A DNA stretch of 64,000 nucleotides, taken from assembly GCF_000725885.1 (NCBI RefSeq), contig NZ_JODR01000001.1, forward strand, positions 124,001 to 188,000, given 5' to 3'. The notes below the pieces were generated by a model. That model was given only the letters and a program-made list of their open reading frames with translations. It made no database searches and was not told the DNA's origin. A program made the position numbers and the translations under genes. Every line of letters starts with the position of its first letter. The first letter of the stretch is position 1. This DNA is from Streptomyces albus subsp. albus. Its GTDB lineage: Bacteria; Actinomycetota; Actinomycetes; Streptomycetales; Streptomycetaceae. Positions 1 through 7,890 of the stretch are shown in pieces.

Positions 1-474
1 GAGGATGAGCCCCTCCGCCCCGCCGAAGAACTGGTGGAGCCGGCAGTAGGCGGTCACCGCCAGCACGCGCGGGGTGCGCGGCAGCTCCCGCAGCAGCAGC
101 GCCTCGCCGCCGTCCCGGGACCGCCCGCTCCCGGAGCGGGCGACCACACTGACCTCGGTGCCGCCCGCCATCAGCCCCACCCACGAGGTGTCCGCCCGGC
201 GCGCGAGGGCCTCCGCGAGCGGGACGGCGGCGTCGGGCGTCGTCGAGACGCGGACGAGCCAGACCGTCTCGCCCAGCACATCGGGTTCCGTCAGACCGAG
301 GACCCGCATGCTGCCGGTGGCGCGCAGCTTCGCCCAGCGCCGGGCGACCGTCTGGTCGGAGACGCCCAGCACCTCGGCGATCCGGGAGAACGCGGCACGC
401 CCGTCGAGCTGGAGGGCGTGGCCGAGCCGGCGGTCGAGGTCGTCCAGCCGCGGGGGCGCGGCGGATCTGCGCAT
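1..474 (-). CDS. Lrp/AsnC-family transcriptional regulator (3' end cut by the window)
   Basis: DNA-binding regulator of the feast/famine (Lrp/AsnC) type. The N-terminus carries a winged HTH (SRIAEVLGVSDQTVARRWAKL, about residues 30-50, given here in two pieces: SRIAEVLGVS then DQTVARRWAKL) followed by an AsnC ligand-binding half (VWLVRVSTTPDAAVPLAEAL). The ATG at 474 gives MRRSAAPPRLDDLDRRLG, a normal family start. The protein runs off the left edge, so 158 codons are visible of an expected 300 or more if it has the tandem AsnC arrangement. It is divergent from a DHA2 efflux pump at 571, which suggests, by inference, that it controls the pump. No ligand can be read from the sequence. Confidence 0.85.
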   Translation of the reverse strand, partial: MRRSAAPPRLDDLDRRLGHALQLDGRAAFSRIAEVLGVSDQTVARRWAKLRATGSMRVLGLTEPDVLGETVWLVRVSTTPDAAVPLAEALARRADTSWVGLMAGGTEVSVVARSGSGRSRDGGEALLLRELPRTPRVLAVTAYCRLHQFFGGAEGLIL

Positions 475-476
475 GT

Positions 477-528
477 CGGTTCGCACCGCCAAGACGGTAG
501 CCGATGTCGGATTCCGCCGTACGAACCG
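477..528. promoter_or_regulatory. Candidate AsnC/efflux-pump operator region
   Basis: A short inverted repeat, CGGTTCG (477-483) and CGAACCG (522-528), lies in the 96-bp gap between the divergent AsnC and efflux genes. Lrp-type regulators commonly bind such intergenic regions and repress themselves. The arms are only 7 bp, so this is a weak call. Confidence 0.3.
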
Positions 529-570
529 TCATGGCTCGGCCGAATGCCCGCGCTCGCGGAGTCTGGCGGC

Positions 571-2148
571 ATGAAGCACAACAACGGGAACGGCGCCCGG
601 GGCACCTCGTGGTGGCCCCTGGTCGCCCTGTCGCTCGGCGGTTTCATGCTGCTGATCGACGTGACGATCGTGAACACCGCACTGCCCAGAATGGCGACCG
701 CGCTGGACGCCTCCTTCTCCTCCCTCCAGTGGGTGGTGGACGTCTACGCCGTCGCCCTGGCGGCCCTCCTGCTGGCCGCCGGTTCGCTGGCCGACCTGCA
801 CGGCCGGCGCCGGGTCTTCACCAGCGGGCTCGCACTGTTCGCGGTGGCCTCGCTGGCCTGCGGGCTCGCCCCGGACGCCGGCTGGCTGATCGCGGCCCGC
901 GCCGTGCAGGGCATCGGCGCCGCGGCCGTCTTCGCCGCGAACGCTCCCCTGATCACCGCCGTCTACCACGGCCGCGCTCGGGGGGTGGCGTTCGGCGTGT
1001 GGGGCGCGGTCAACGGCGCCGCCGCCGGGTGCGGACTCGCACTGGGCGGGCTGCTGACCGAGTACGTCAACTGGCGGGCGATCTTCTTCGTGAACGTGCC
1101 GCTGACAGCGGTCGCCCTGTGGATCACCTACCGGACGGTCCCCGAGTCCCGGCCCCCGCGACGGGAAGGGGCGCGCGTGGACTGGGCGGGCGCCGCGCTG
1201 TTCACCCTGAGCGCCGGCGCGGGAACGTACGGCCTGGTGCGCGGCGGGGACGCCGGCTGGAGCGATGCGCTCACCGTCCTCGCCCTGGTGACAGCCGCGC
1301 TCGCCGCCGCCGCGTTCGTCCTGGTGGAGCACACCCTGGCCACCGCACGGCAACGGAACCCCCACACCGGCACGGCACCCCTGCTCGACCTCGCACTGCT
1401 GCGCAACCGCTCGTTCGCCGTCCTGATGGCCGCCGCGCTGCTCACCCAGGCCGCCGCCTTCACCCACTTCGTCTACAGCGCGCTGTGGGCCCAGTCCGTC
1501 CTGGGCATGAGCCCGCTGGGTGCCGGACTGGCGATGCTGCCCATGTCGGGCGTCTCCTTCCTGGTCGCCGGCGTCTTCGGCGGACGGCTCCAGCGGCTGC
1601 GGCCCCAGTACCCGCTCGGCATCGGCATCCTGGTGATCGGTGCCGGCGTACTGGCCCAGACCCTGGTGGCGCCCGGCTCGGACTGGACGGCGCTGCTGCC
1701 CGGCTGCGTCCTGATCGGCGTGGGGGTCGGCATGTCCCTCACCGTGCTCGTCTCCGCCGCCCTCAGCTCCGTACCGCCCGAACGCGCCGGACTGGCCAGC
1801 GGCGCCGTCAACACCTTCCGGCAGCTGGGCTACGCCCTCGGGGTCGCCGTGCTCGGCACCCTGTTCGCCACCCGCGTGCGCGAGGCCCTGACCTCGCACG
1901 GCATACCGCGTGAGGCCGCCGAGGCGGCGGGCGGCGGACGCGCCCGCGAGGCCGGTGTGCCGATGCCCCTGGTGCGCGAGGCGTTCGCCGCCGGGCTCGA
2001 CCGCATCTACGTCGTCTGCGGCGCGGCGGCGCTGCTCGCCGGGGTCGCGGTACTGCTCTTCGTCCGGGCGCGGTCCGCGACACAGCACCACCCTCCGCAG
2101 GGCTCGGGCACGCCCGCACCGGAACCGGCCCACGCCTCCGCGGCCTGA
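571..2148 (+). CDS. DHA2-family MFS drug efflux transporter
   Basis: Proton-driven multidrug exporter of the major facilitator superfamily, 525 residues and about 14 predicted membrane segments, which is the DHA2 (EmrB/QacA) size. The start MKHNNGNGARGTSWWPLV is followed by the antiporter signature LMLIDVTIVNTALP-like segment (LLIDVTIVNTALPRM, about residues 25-40), the loop motif ADLHGRRRVF (residues 73-82) and the GAVNGAAAG motif-C region near residue 150. The frame is open far upstream to position 34, but that part is antisense to the AsnC gene, so ATG 571 is preferred. The gene ends 3 bp before the stop of the convergent WYL regulator. Confidence 0.9.
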   Translation: MKHNNGNGARGTSWWPLVALSLGGFMLLIDVTIVNTALPRMATALDASFSSLQWVVDVYAVALAALLLAAGSLADLHGRRRVFTSGLALFAVASLACGLAPDAGWLIAARAVQGIGAAAVFAANAPLITAVYHGRARGVAFGVWGAVNGAAAGCGLALGGLLTEYVNWRAIFFVNVPLTAVALWITYRTVPESRPPRREGARVDWAGAALFTLSAGAGTYGLVRGGDAGWSDALTVLALVTAALAAAAFVLVEHTLATARQRNPHTGTAPLLDLALLRNRSFAVLMAAALLTQAAAFTHFVYSALWAQSVLGMSPLGAGLAMLPMSGVSFLVAGVFGGRLQRLRPQYPLGIGILVIGAGVLAQTLVAPGSDWTALLPGCVLIGVGVGMSLTVLVSAALSSVPPERAGLASGAVNTFRQLGYALGVAVLGTLFATRVREALTSHGIPREAAEAAGGGRAREAGVPMPLVREAFAAGLDRIYVVCGAAALLAGVAVLLFVRARSATQHHPPQGSGTPAPEPAHASAA

Positions 2149-2151
2149 GCC

Positions 2152-3354
2152 TCACGTCCCTCCCGGGGCGCCGGGCGCCCCGGGAGGAAGGACCGGCGCC
2201 GATGTGTCGCCGTCCGGCCCGTCGGACGGCGACGCACCGTACAGGTCCAGCACCTCGCGGGCGCGGCGGACGAGTTCGGCGCGGGCACAGGGCGGGTCGA
2301 CGACCTCCACCCAGGGGCCGAACTGGAGGAGCTGGCCGACAGCGGGCAGCACCGGGTAGTCGAGGCGGACGGTGACCCACTCGTCCGCCGCCTCGGCTTC
2401 CCCTGTCCGCTCTCCTGCTTCCGCCGCCCCGGCTTCCCCGGTTTTCCCGGCTTCCTCGGCTTCCTCGGCTTCCTCGGCTTCCCCGGTTTTCCCCCTCCCC
2501 TCCGCCGCCTCTTCCGTACCGTCCGGTCCCGCCTGCGGTCCCGACTGCGGTCCCGACTGGGGTGTCTCGGCGAGCATCGGGCCGACGATGCGGGTGAACA
2601 TGCCGTACCGGGAGCGGTGCACCCGTGCTGTCACCCGTATCCGAGCGGGCCGCTCCTCGACCCGGCGCCGCAGCACGCCCCACACCTCGGCCAGCTCGAC
2701 CCCGGGCCGGCGGCGGACCGCCTCGTCGACGACGGAAGCGGTCACGACACGGTCCACGCGGAAGAGCGCCGGGGAGCGCCGCCGGTCGGCCACCAGATAC
2801 CAGACGCCGGCCTTGCTGACGAGGCCGTACGGATCGACCGTGTAGGTGCGGGCGGGGCCCTCGCCGCCGTGCCGGTAGCGCAGCCGCAGCCGGCGGTCGG
2901 TGAAGACCGCGGTGTGCAGTTCGTCCAGCCGTACGTCGGCGCGCGGGCCGCTGAGCCACGGGTCGGGGTCCACCAGGATGCGGCGGCTGGTCAGTTCGGC
3001 GGCGGGGCGGTGCGGTGCGGGCAGCGCGGCCATCACCTTGCGCAACGCGGTGCCCAGCGCACCGTCGAGGCCGAGCGCCTGGTGCGCGCCCTGGGTGGCC
3101 AGCACGAACAGGGCGCGTGCCTCGTCGGAGGTCAGCCCCGTCACATCGGTGCGGTACCCGGGCAGCAGGCGGATTCCGCCGCTGCGGCCCCGCTCCGCGT
3201 ACACGGGCACGCCGGCGGCCGACAGCGCCTCCACGTCCCGGTAGATGGTGCGTCTGGACACCTCCAGCTCCGCCGCGAGCCGGTCGGCCGTGATACGGCC
3301 ACGGGTCTGGAGCAGCAACAGGACGGACAGCAGCCGGTCGGATTTCACGAACAT
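2152..3354 (-). CDS. HTH/WYL-domain transcriptional regulator (YafY type)
   Basis: Helix-turn-helix regulator with a WYL sensor domain, 400 residues. The HTH (ITADRLAAELEVSRRTIYRD) lies near residues 20-40, and the WYL-type core (YTVDPYGLVSKAGVWYLVA) near residues 180-200. ATG 3354 gives MFVKSDRLLSVLLLLQ, the usual YafY-like start. Oddly, an acidic low-complexity insert (repeats of EEA and GKTGEA, about residues 285-325) separates WYL from the C-terminal WCX-like part; it is encoded by 9-bp tandem repeats near 2440-2490. The gene is divergent from the DinB-fold gene at 3433, a common pairing for this regulator type. Confidence 0.88.
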   Translation of the reverse strand: MFVKSDRLLSVLLLLQTRGRITADRLAAELEVSRRTIYRDVEALSAAGVPVYAERGRSGGIRLLPGYRTDVTGLTSDEARALFVLATQGAHQALGLDGALGTALRKVMAALPAPHRPAAELTSRRILVDPDPWLSGPRADVRLDELHTAVFTDRRLRLRYRHGGEGPARTYTVDPYGLVSKAGVWYLVADRRRSPALFRVDRVVTASVVDEAVRRRPGVELAEVWGVLRRRVEERPARIRVTARVHRSRYGMFTRIVGPMLAETPQSGPQSGPQAGPDGTEEAAEGRGKTGEAEEAEEAEEAGKTGEAGAAEAGERTGEAEAADEWVTVRLDYPVLPAVGQLLQFGPWVEVVDPPCARAELVRRAREVLDLYGASPSDGPDGDTSAPVLPPGAPGAPGGT

Positions 3355-3432
3355 CAAGAGTGGCCCGGATAGATGACGGGCGATGTCACATTTCGGCGGC
3401 AGACTCCTCACCAGTCGAACGAGGAGCGGACT

Positions 3433-4050
3433 GTGAACAGCACACACGACATCCCCGACCCGCGTCCGGTGTACGCCCGTGCCGCGGGGCAACTGGCACG
3501 GACCGTCGCCGCCGTCGGCCCGGGGCACCTGTCCGCCGCGACACCGTGCGCCGAGTACGACGTACGCGCCCTGCTGGGGCACGTGGTGGGCGGCACGCGG
3601 CGGATCGCGGCGGTCGCCGAGGGCGGCAGCGCGGAGGGCCCCGACGTCCCCGCGTGGACGTCGGAGGTACCGGCGGAAGAGTGGCCCCGCCTGTACGACG
3701 AGGCCAGCGCCCGCCTGACCGCCGCCTGGGCCGACGACACGCTGCTGGACGCCCCGGTCACCGTTCCGTGGGGGCGCGTACCCGGGCGCATCGCCCTGGC
3801 GGGCTCCGTGATGGAGACAGTCACCCACACCTGGGACCTGGCCCGCGCACTGGGGCGGGACCAGGAGCTGGACGAGGAACTGGCCGCCTTCGCGCTGACC
3901 GTCGCACAGCGGGCGCTCCCGGCCGAGGGCCGCGAGCACGTCCCCTTCGGCGCGGTGCGCAGCGCCCCGCAGGACGCCGGCGCCCAGGCCCGGCTGGTGG
4001 CGTGGCTGGGCCGGGACCCGGAATGGAGCGCTCCGACGGCGGACAGGTGA
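3433..4050 (+). CDS. TIGR03086-like DinB/mycothiol-dependent maleylpyruvate isomerase-fold protein
   Basis: Small metal-binding four-helix protein of the DinB/maleylpyruvate-isomerase-N superfamily, 205 residues. It contains the expected PCAEYDVRALLGHVVGG metal-binding helix with its histidine (about residues 37-53), and VMETVTHTWDLARALG, which supplies the second histidine region. GTG 3433 is chosen because GAGGAG at 3421-3426 sits 6 nt before it; the frame is open from ATG 3373, but that start lacks a ribosome site. The family may use mycothiol-linked chemistry or be a thiol-dependent detoxifier, but the substrate is unknown. It is divergent from the WYL regulator. Confidence 0.8.
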   Translation: MNSTHDIPDPRPVYARAAGQLARTVAAVGPGHLSAATPCAEYDVRALLGHVVGGTRRIAAVAEGGSAEGPDVPAWTSEVPAEEWPRLYDEASARLTAAWADDTLLDAPVTVPWGRVPGRIALAGSVMETVTHTWDLARALGRDQELDEELAAFALTVAQRALPAEGREHVPFGAVRSAPQDAGAQARLVAWLGRDPEWSAPTADR

Positions 4051-4054
4051 GCGG

Positions 4055-4084
4055 CCCGGGGCGGCCGGTACCGGCCGCCCCGGG
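4055..4084. terminator. 30-bp perfect palindrome, probable terminator
   Basis: CCCGGGGCGGCCGGT (4055-4069) is followed directly by its exact reverse complement (4070-4084), 5 bp after the DinB-fold gene. It could form a very stable 15-bp cruciform or RNA hairpin. There is no U tract, which is typical of Streptomyces terminators. Confidence 0.6.
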
Positions 4085-4098
4085 GACGGCGCGCCCTG

Positions 4099-4263
4099 GA
4101 GCACGGGCGGGCGCCGAAGCACGGACGGGCGCCGGATGACACGTAGGCACCGGGCGGCACGTACGCACCCGGCGTCACGTACACGCCCAGCGGCACGTGC
4201 ACGCCGAGCGGCGCATGCACGCCGGACGGCACGTACGCGCCCAGCGGCACGTACAGCACGGTC
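4099..4263. repeat. 18-bp tandem repeat array
   Basis: Six clean 18-bp units at 4156-4263 follow the pattern GGCACGTACGCGCCCAGC with changes, and two to three degenerate units lie upstream (4099-4155). The array fills the gap between a probable terminator and the oxidoreductase start at 4323. Because 18 is a multiple of three, the minus strand reads as a hexapeptide repeat (PLGAYV-like), but no credible gene covers it: that frame runs antisense through the neighbouring gene. Not seen elsewhere in the window. Confidence 0.75.
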
Positions 4264-4322
4264 CGGCGCCACCGGTGCGGCACGGCGGCGGCTGCCGGGA
4301 CAGCGGGAAGGCACGAGAAGCG

Positions 4323-5778
4323 ATGAGGACGGACATGGGGTTCGCGGGAGCGGAGGCACTGCGGGAAGCGGTGCGCGGCAGCGTGCTCGTACCGGGCGAT
4401 CCGGAGTACGACCAGGAGTGCGCCGGTTTCCAGGCGGGCGACCGGCACCGCCCTGACGTGCTGGTGGTGGCGGACGGGCCCGACGACGTACGGGCGGCAG
4501 TCGACGCCGCGCGACGGCACCGGCTGCCCGTCGCCGTCCAGGCGACCGGCCACGGGCTGGGCGAGGCGGCGCGCGGGGGCGTGCTCGTCTCCACCCGCCG
4601 GATGGCGGGCATCCGCATCGACGCGGAAGCGCGCACCGCCTGGGTGGAGGCGGGCGTACGCGGCCGGTGACCTGGTGGCGGAGGCGGCACGCCACGGGCT
4701 GGCCCCCGTCAACGGCTCGGCACCGGGCGTCGGCGTCGTCTCCTACACGCTGGGCGGCGGAGTCGGACTGCTCGGCAGGCGGTTCGGCTACGCGGCCGAC
4801 CGGGTGCGGCGGATCGACCTCGTCACCGGGGACGGCCGGCCGCGCCGGGTGACCGCGGACAGCGACCCGGAGCTGTTCTGGGGGCTGCGGGGCGGCGGGG
4901 GCGGCCTGGGCGTCGTCACCGGCATGGAGATCGGCCTCGTCCCGGTGGCCGGGATCTACGGCGGACAGCTCGTCTTCGACGGCGCGCGGCACGCCGACGA
5001 GGTCCTGTCGGCCTGGCAGCGGTGGACGGCCACCGTGCCCGAGACGATGTCCTCCGCCGTGTCGCTGCTGCCGGTACCGGACATCCCCGCCGTCCCCGCA
5101 CACCGGCGGGGCCGCTACCTGGCCCAGGTGCATCTCGCGTTCACCGGCAGCCGCGAGGAAGGCGAACGGCTGGTCGAACCGCTGCGCACGATCGGCGCCC
5201 CGCTGGCGGACGATTTGCGGGAGATGCCGTACGCGGAGTGTGCCTCGATCTTCAGCGAGCCCGACACCCCGCACGCGTACCGCAGCACCAACCTCCTGCT
5301 GGGGCCGGACGGTCTGGCGGAGGACGCGCTGCGGTCGGTGCGGGCTGCGACCGGTCCGGAAGCGGAGGCCATGTGCGTGCTGAGCATGCGTCACATGGGT
5401 GGTGCCTTCGCCCGCCCGCCCCGGGTGCCGAACGCCGTACCGCACCGGGACGCCGGGTATCTGCTGTACGTGCTCTCGCCGTTCACCGCACCGGGTGAGG
5501 GCTTGGACGCGGAGGCGGTGCGCGCACTGCACGAGAGGGCGCTGGCTCCCGCGGCGGGGTGTGCGGTGGGGCGGAACGCCAACTTCCTGTACGGGCCGCA
5601 GAGTCCGGGCACTCTGCGGGAGGTCTACGGGGACGGCCGGGCCGCGGGGGAGTGCAGCCGCCTGGCACGGCTGCGCGCCCTCAAACAGCAGTACGACCCC
5701 GAAGGGCTGTTCCGGTTCAGTCTGTTGGGTGCGGGGGGCGAGACGGGCGCGCCGAACGATGCTCCGGTAATCGCGTAA
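4323..5778 (+). pseudogene. FAD-linked oxidase (berberine-bridge-enzyme type), frameshifted
   Basis: FAD-dependent oxidoreductase of the PCMH/BBE family, about 484 residues if repaired. The first part (4323-4670) has the FAD-domain start and the VQATGHG segment, where such enzymes place the flavin-linking histidine. It ends at a TGA right after WVEAGVRGR. The second part (from 4663 in the +1 frame) continues seamlessly as AGDLVAEAARHGLAPVNGSA, then YTLGGGVGLLGRRFG and a C-terminal BBE domain (NFLYGPQ, LKQQYDPEGLF). One extra G in 4659-4667 explains the shift. Either the gene is inactivated or the base is a sequencing error. The substrate is unknown. Confidence 0.85.
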
Positions 5779-5933
5779 CCGTACGAGTCGCATCTCGTTG
5801 CACAGGCTGCGCGGAGGCGACTGGAGCAGACGGCGACGAGAGTGCGTGAAGTGGTGGTGGCCGGCCGAGGCACAGCCCGCAACGGGCCCCTCGCCGGTAG
5901 TGCGGTACGCGGGAAGACATGAGCTGACCTCCG

Positions 5934-6015
5934 CTCCTGGTTCCTGGATACGGACACCTGACAGCCCCCAGGCGATCGGGGCCGACCAGACATGTCCGCA
6001 ACCAGGACCCAGGAG
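5934..6015 (+). promoter_or_regulatory. Inverted repeat that can mask a ribosome-binding site
   Basis: CTCCTGGTTCCTGG (5934-5947) and CCAGGACCCAGGAG (6002-6015) are complementary at 13 of 14 positions with a 54-nt loop. The 3' arm holds most of the AGGAGG ribosome site (6011-6016) of the gene at 6024. If transcribed, the stem would hide it. This could equally be a DNA operator. Role inferred only. The rest of the gap 5779-5933 shows nothing I recognise. Confidence 0.4.
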
Positions 6016-6023
6016 GGTCTGCC

Positions 6024-6833
6024 ATGGAACACACCTATCCCGAAACCGTGCTGCTGGAGTCGCGCAGCGCCCGCGGCGGGCTGGTGCACCGGGTCGAAGT
6101 CCTCGACAAAGTGAAGGCGTTGGCGTTTTCCACAGGCCGTGCACAGGCCACCACCCGGGATGTGGCCAACTACTTCGAAGTGCCCCTGAAAACTGTGGAA
6201 AAGTTGGCCGAGCGCCACCGCGAAGAGCTCGAAAGCAACGGCATGACCGTACTGCGGGGCTCTGACCTGCCAGAATTTGAGACCGACAAGATGTCGGTCG
6301 CCGATTTCCACAGGCCGAGTTATCCACAACTCCGGCGCAGTCTCACCGTCTTCGACCGCCGCGCCGTCCTCAACGTGGCCATGCTGCTGCGGGACAGCAC
6401 CGTCGCACGGCGGGTCCGCGCCTACCTTCTCGACGCCGAGGGGAGCAGCCGTGCGGCCGTGTCCCCCGCGGGGGTCGAGGAAGTGCGGCGCTCCACGTAC
6501 GAGTTGCGGCAGACGGTGCGCACCCTGGCGGCCGGGTACGGCTCCCTCGACCGCCGCGTCGGCACCCTGGAGGCGGCCGGCGCCGAACTGGGCGCCGTAC
6601 TCCAGGAGCTGGGCCCGCTGATCGGCCGGCTGTCCACGCGGGTGGAGCGGATGGACCACCGGCTGGCGGAGACCGAGCGGCACACGGAGCGCACGGAGGA
6701 GCTGGTGTGCGCCATGAGCCAGCGGCTGGCCGGCATGGGTGAGGAGATGCGCGGGATGCGCCGGGAGCTGCGCGAGGTGATGCGGGCCGTGCAGGCCGGG
6801 CCCACCCCGCCGCAACCCCACGACGCCTCCTGA
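6024..6833 (+). CDS. Phage-type HTH DNA-binding protein with C-terminal coiled coil, function unknown
   Basis: A 269-residue protein. Residues about 32-70 form an HTH-like segment (TTRDVANYFEVPLKTVEKLA) followed by VLRGSDLPEF, and residues about 95-135 hold LTVFDRRAVLNVAMLLRD and VARRVRAYLLDAE. This combination is familiar from phage- and plasmid-borne regulators or antirepressor-like proteins. The last 120 residues are heptad-rich (RVGTLEAAGAELGAVL, then RLSTRVERMDHRLAE), suggesting a long coiled coil and oligomer formation. The first 300 bp use more A/T-ending codons than the neighbours, a sign of transfer. The start has a strong AGGAGG at 6011-6016. No partner gene is evident. Confidence 0.75.
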   Translation: MEHTYPETVLLESRSARGGLVHRVEVLDKVKALAFSTGRAQATTRDVANYFEVPLKTVEKLAERHREELESNGMTVLRGSDLPEFETDKMSVADFHRPSYPQLRRSLTVFDRRAVLNVAMLLRDSTVARRVRAYLLDAEGSSRAAVSPAGVEEVRRSTYELRQTVRTLAAGYGSLDRRVGTLEAAGAELGAVLQELGPLIGRLSTRVERMDHRLAETERHTERTEELVCAMSQRLAGMGEEMRGMRRELREVMRAVQAGPTPPQPHDAS

Positions 6834-6855
6834 TCCGCACGGGCCGCCCGGATGT

Positions 6856-6891
6856 GCGCCTCGGCCCTCCCCGCGGGGAGGGCCGAGGCGC
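6856..6891. terminator. 17-bp perfect hairpin terminator
   Basis: GCGCCTCGGCCCTCCCC (6856-6872) pairs exactly with 6875-6891 across a 2-nt loop, 22 bp after the coiled-coil gene. A strong G+C hairpin without a U tract. Confidence 0.75.
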
Positions 6892-6991
6892 CCCTTGGAG
6901 GCCGGGATCCCGGGGGCCGGTCCGCGGGCGCCCCGGGACGGTGTGAGGGGTTTCTCCCTCTCCCGGCCGTCGGACCGGCCGCAGGCAGTTG

Positions 6992-7051
6992 TAGGATGAC
7001 TGGGCAACCGGGTGAATCGGGTGCCCGACCACCGGAAAGCCCGGTTGCCCA
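6992..7051 (+). promoter_or_regulatory. Promoter and candidate operator of the FadR-type regulator
   Basis: TAGGAT (6992-6997) is a good -10 hexamer. Just downstream, at the expected transcription start, lies TGGGCAACCGGG (7001-7012), whose exact reverse complement is at 7040-7051. Such a 12-bp repeat with a 27-bp spacer could be two operator half-sites for autoregulation, or a leader hairpin. No convincing -35 was found. Confidence 0.5.
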
Positions 7052-7089
7052 CAAGCGCAGGATTCCGGGAACCGACAGGAGTCGAGGGC

Positions 7090-7800
7090 ATGGCACTGCG
7101 GGCCGCCGGACGGCAGTCACTCGTCGACACCGTCGTCGCCCAGCTACGGGCCCAGCTCACCGCCGGTGAATGGCCGGTGGGCGAGCGCATCCCCACCGAG
7201 CACGCCCTCGCCGAACAGCTCCAGGTCGGCCGGAACACCGTGCGCGAAGCCGTCCGCGTCCTGGTGCACGCCGGGATGCTGCGGTCCCGGCAGGGCGAGG
7301 GCACTTTCGTCGTTGCCACCGCCGACCCGGGCGAGATCGTCCGCGGCGTGCAGCGCGCCGACGTACGGGACGTGCTGGAGCTGCGGATCGCGCTGGAGGC
7401 GGAAGGCGCCCGGCTCGCGGCCCTGCGGCACAGCCCCGCCGACCTGGAGCGCATGCGGGCCGCGCTCGCCGCCCAGGCCGCCTTCCGGGACGGCACGGGC
7501 GAGCCGGCCGACGGCCAGTACGAGTTGTACGCGGAACACGACATCGAGTTCCACATCGCGGTCGTGGACGCGGCGCACAACGCCGCGCTGAGCGCGACCT
7601 ACGCCTGGTTCAGCAGCTCGGTGCGGGACGCGCTGGTCGCCTCGCTGCACGACCGGCACATGCCCCGCATCCACGCCAGGGACCACCACGACCTGGTGGA
7701 CGCCATCGAGAGCGGCGACCCGGAGGCCGCGGAACGAGCGGCCAGGGCGCTGCTCGCCAAGCCGAAACAGGCCGTGGACGCGCTCCTCGGCACCGAGTGA
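7090..7800 (+). CDS. FadR-subfamily GntR transcriptional regulator
   Basis: Transcriptional regulator of 236 residues. The N-terminal winged HTH has the GntR signature (GERIPTEHALAEQLQVGRNT, then VREAVRVLVHAGML, residues 32-66), and the all-helical FCD ligand domain follows (VRDVLELRIALEAEGARLAA, with the metal-site histidines in the EHDIEFHIAVVDAAHN segment and a later HARDHHDLV). ATG 7090 has AGGAG at 7077-7081. The CynX/NimT transporter starts 90 bp downstream on the same strand, so the regulator probably controls uptake of a small carboxylate-like substrate that it also senses; this is inference. Confidence 0.9.
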   Translation: MALRAAGRQSLVDTVVAQLRAQLTAGEWPVGERIPTEHALAEQLQVGRNTVREAVRVLVHAGMLRSRQGEGTFVVATADPGEIVRGVQRADVRDVLELRIALEAEGARLAALRHSPADLERMRAALAAQAAFRDGTGEPADGQYELYAEHDIEFHIAVVDAAHNAALSATYAWFSSSVRDALVASLHDRHMPRIHARDHHDLVDAIESGDPEAAERAARALLAKPKQAVDALLGTE

Positions 7801-7890
7801 GCACCCGTCCAGGCCGTGCGTGAACGGCCGCCGCCCGGCTGCGGGCGGCGCCGTACCGCGCAGCACCGTTCGTCAGAAAGGCACCACCCC

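Noticed and set aside
5779..5933. tRNA gene or integration site before the phage-like gene
   Set aside because: No cloverleaf or TTCRANYCY box was found and no flanking repeat marks an insertion.
2152..6327. Minus-strand open frame of 1391 codons
   Set aside because: Only its end is real (the WYL regulator starts at 3354); the rest is antisense to the DinB-fold, oxidoreductase and HTH genes, with Arg/Pro-rich noise.
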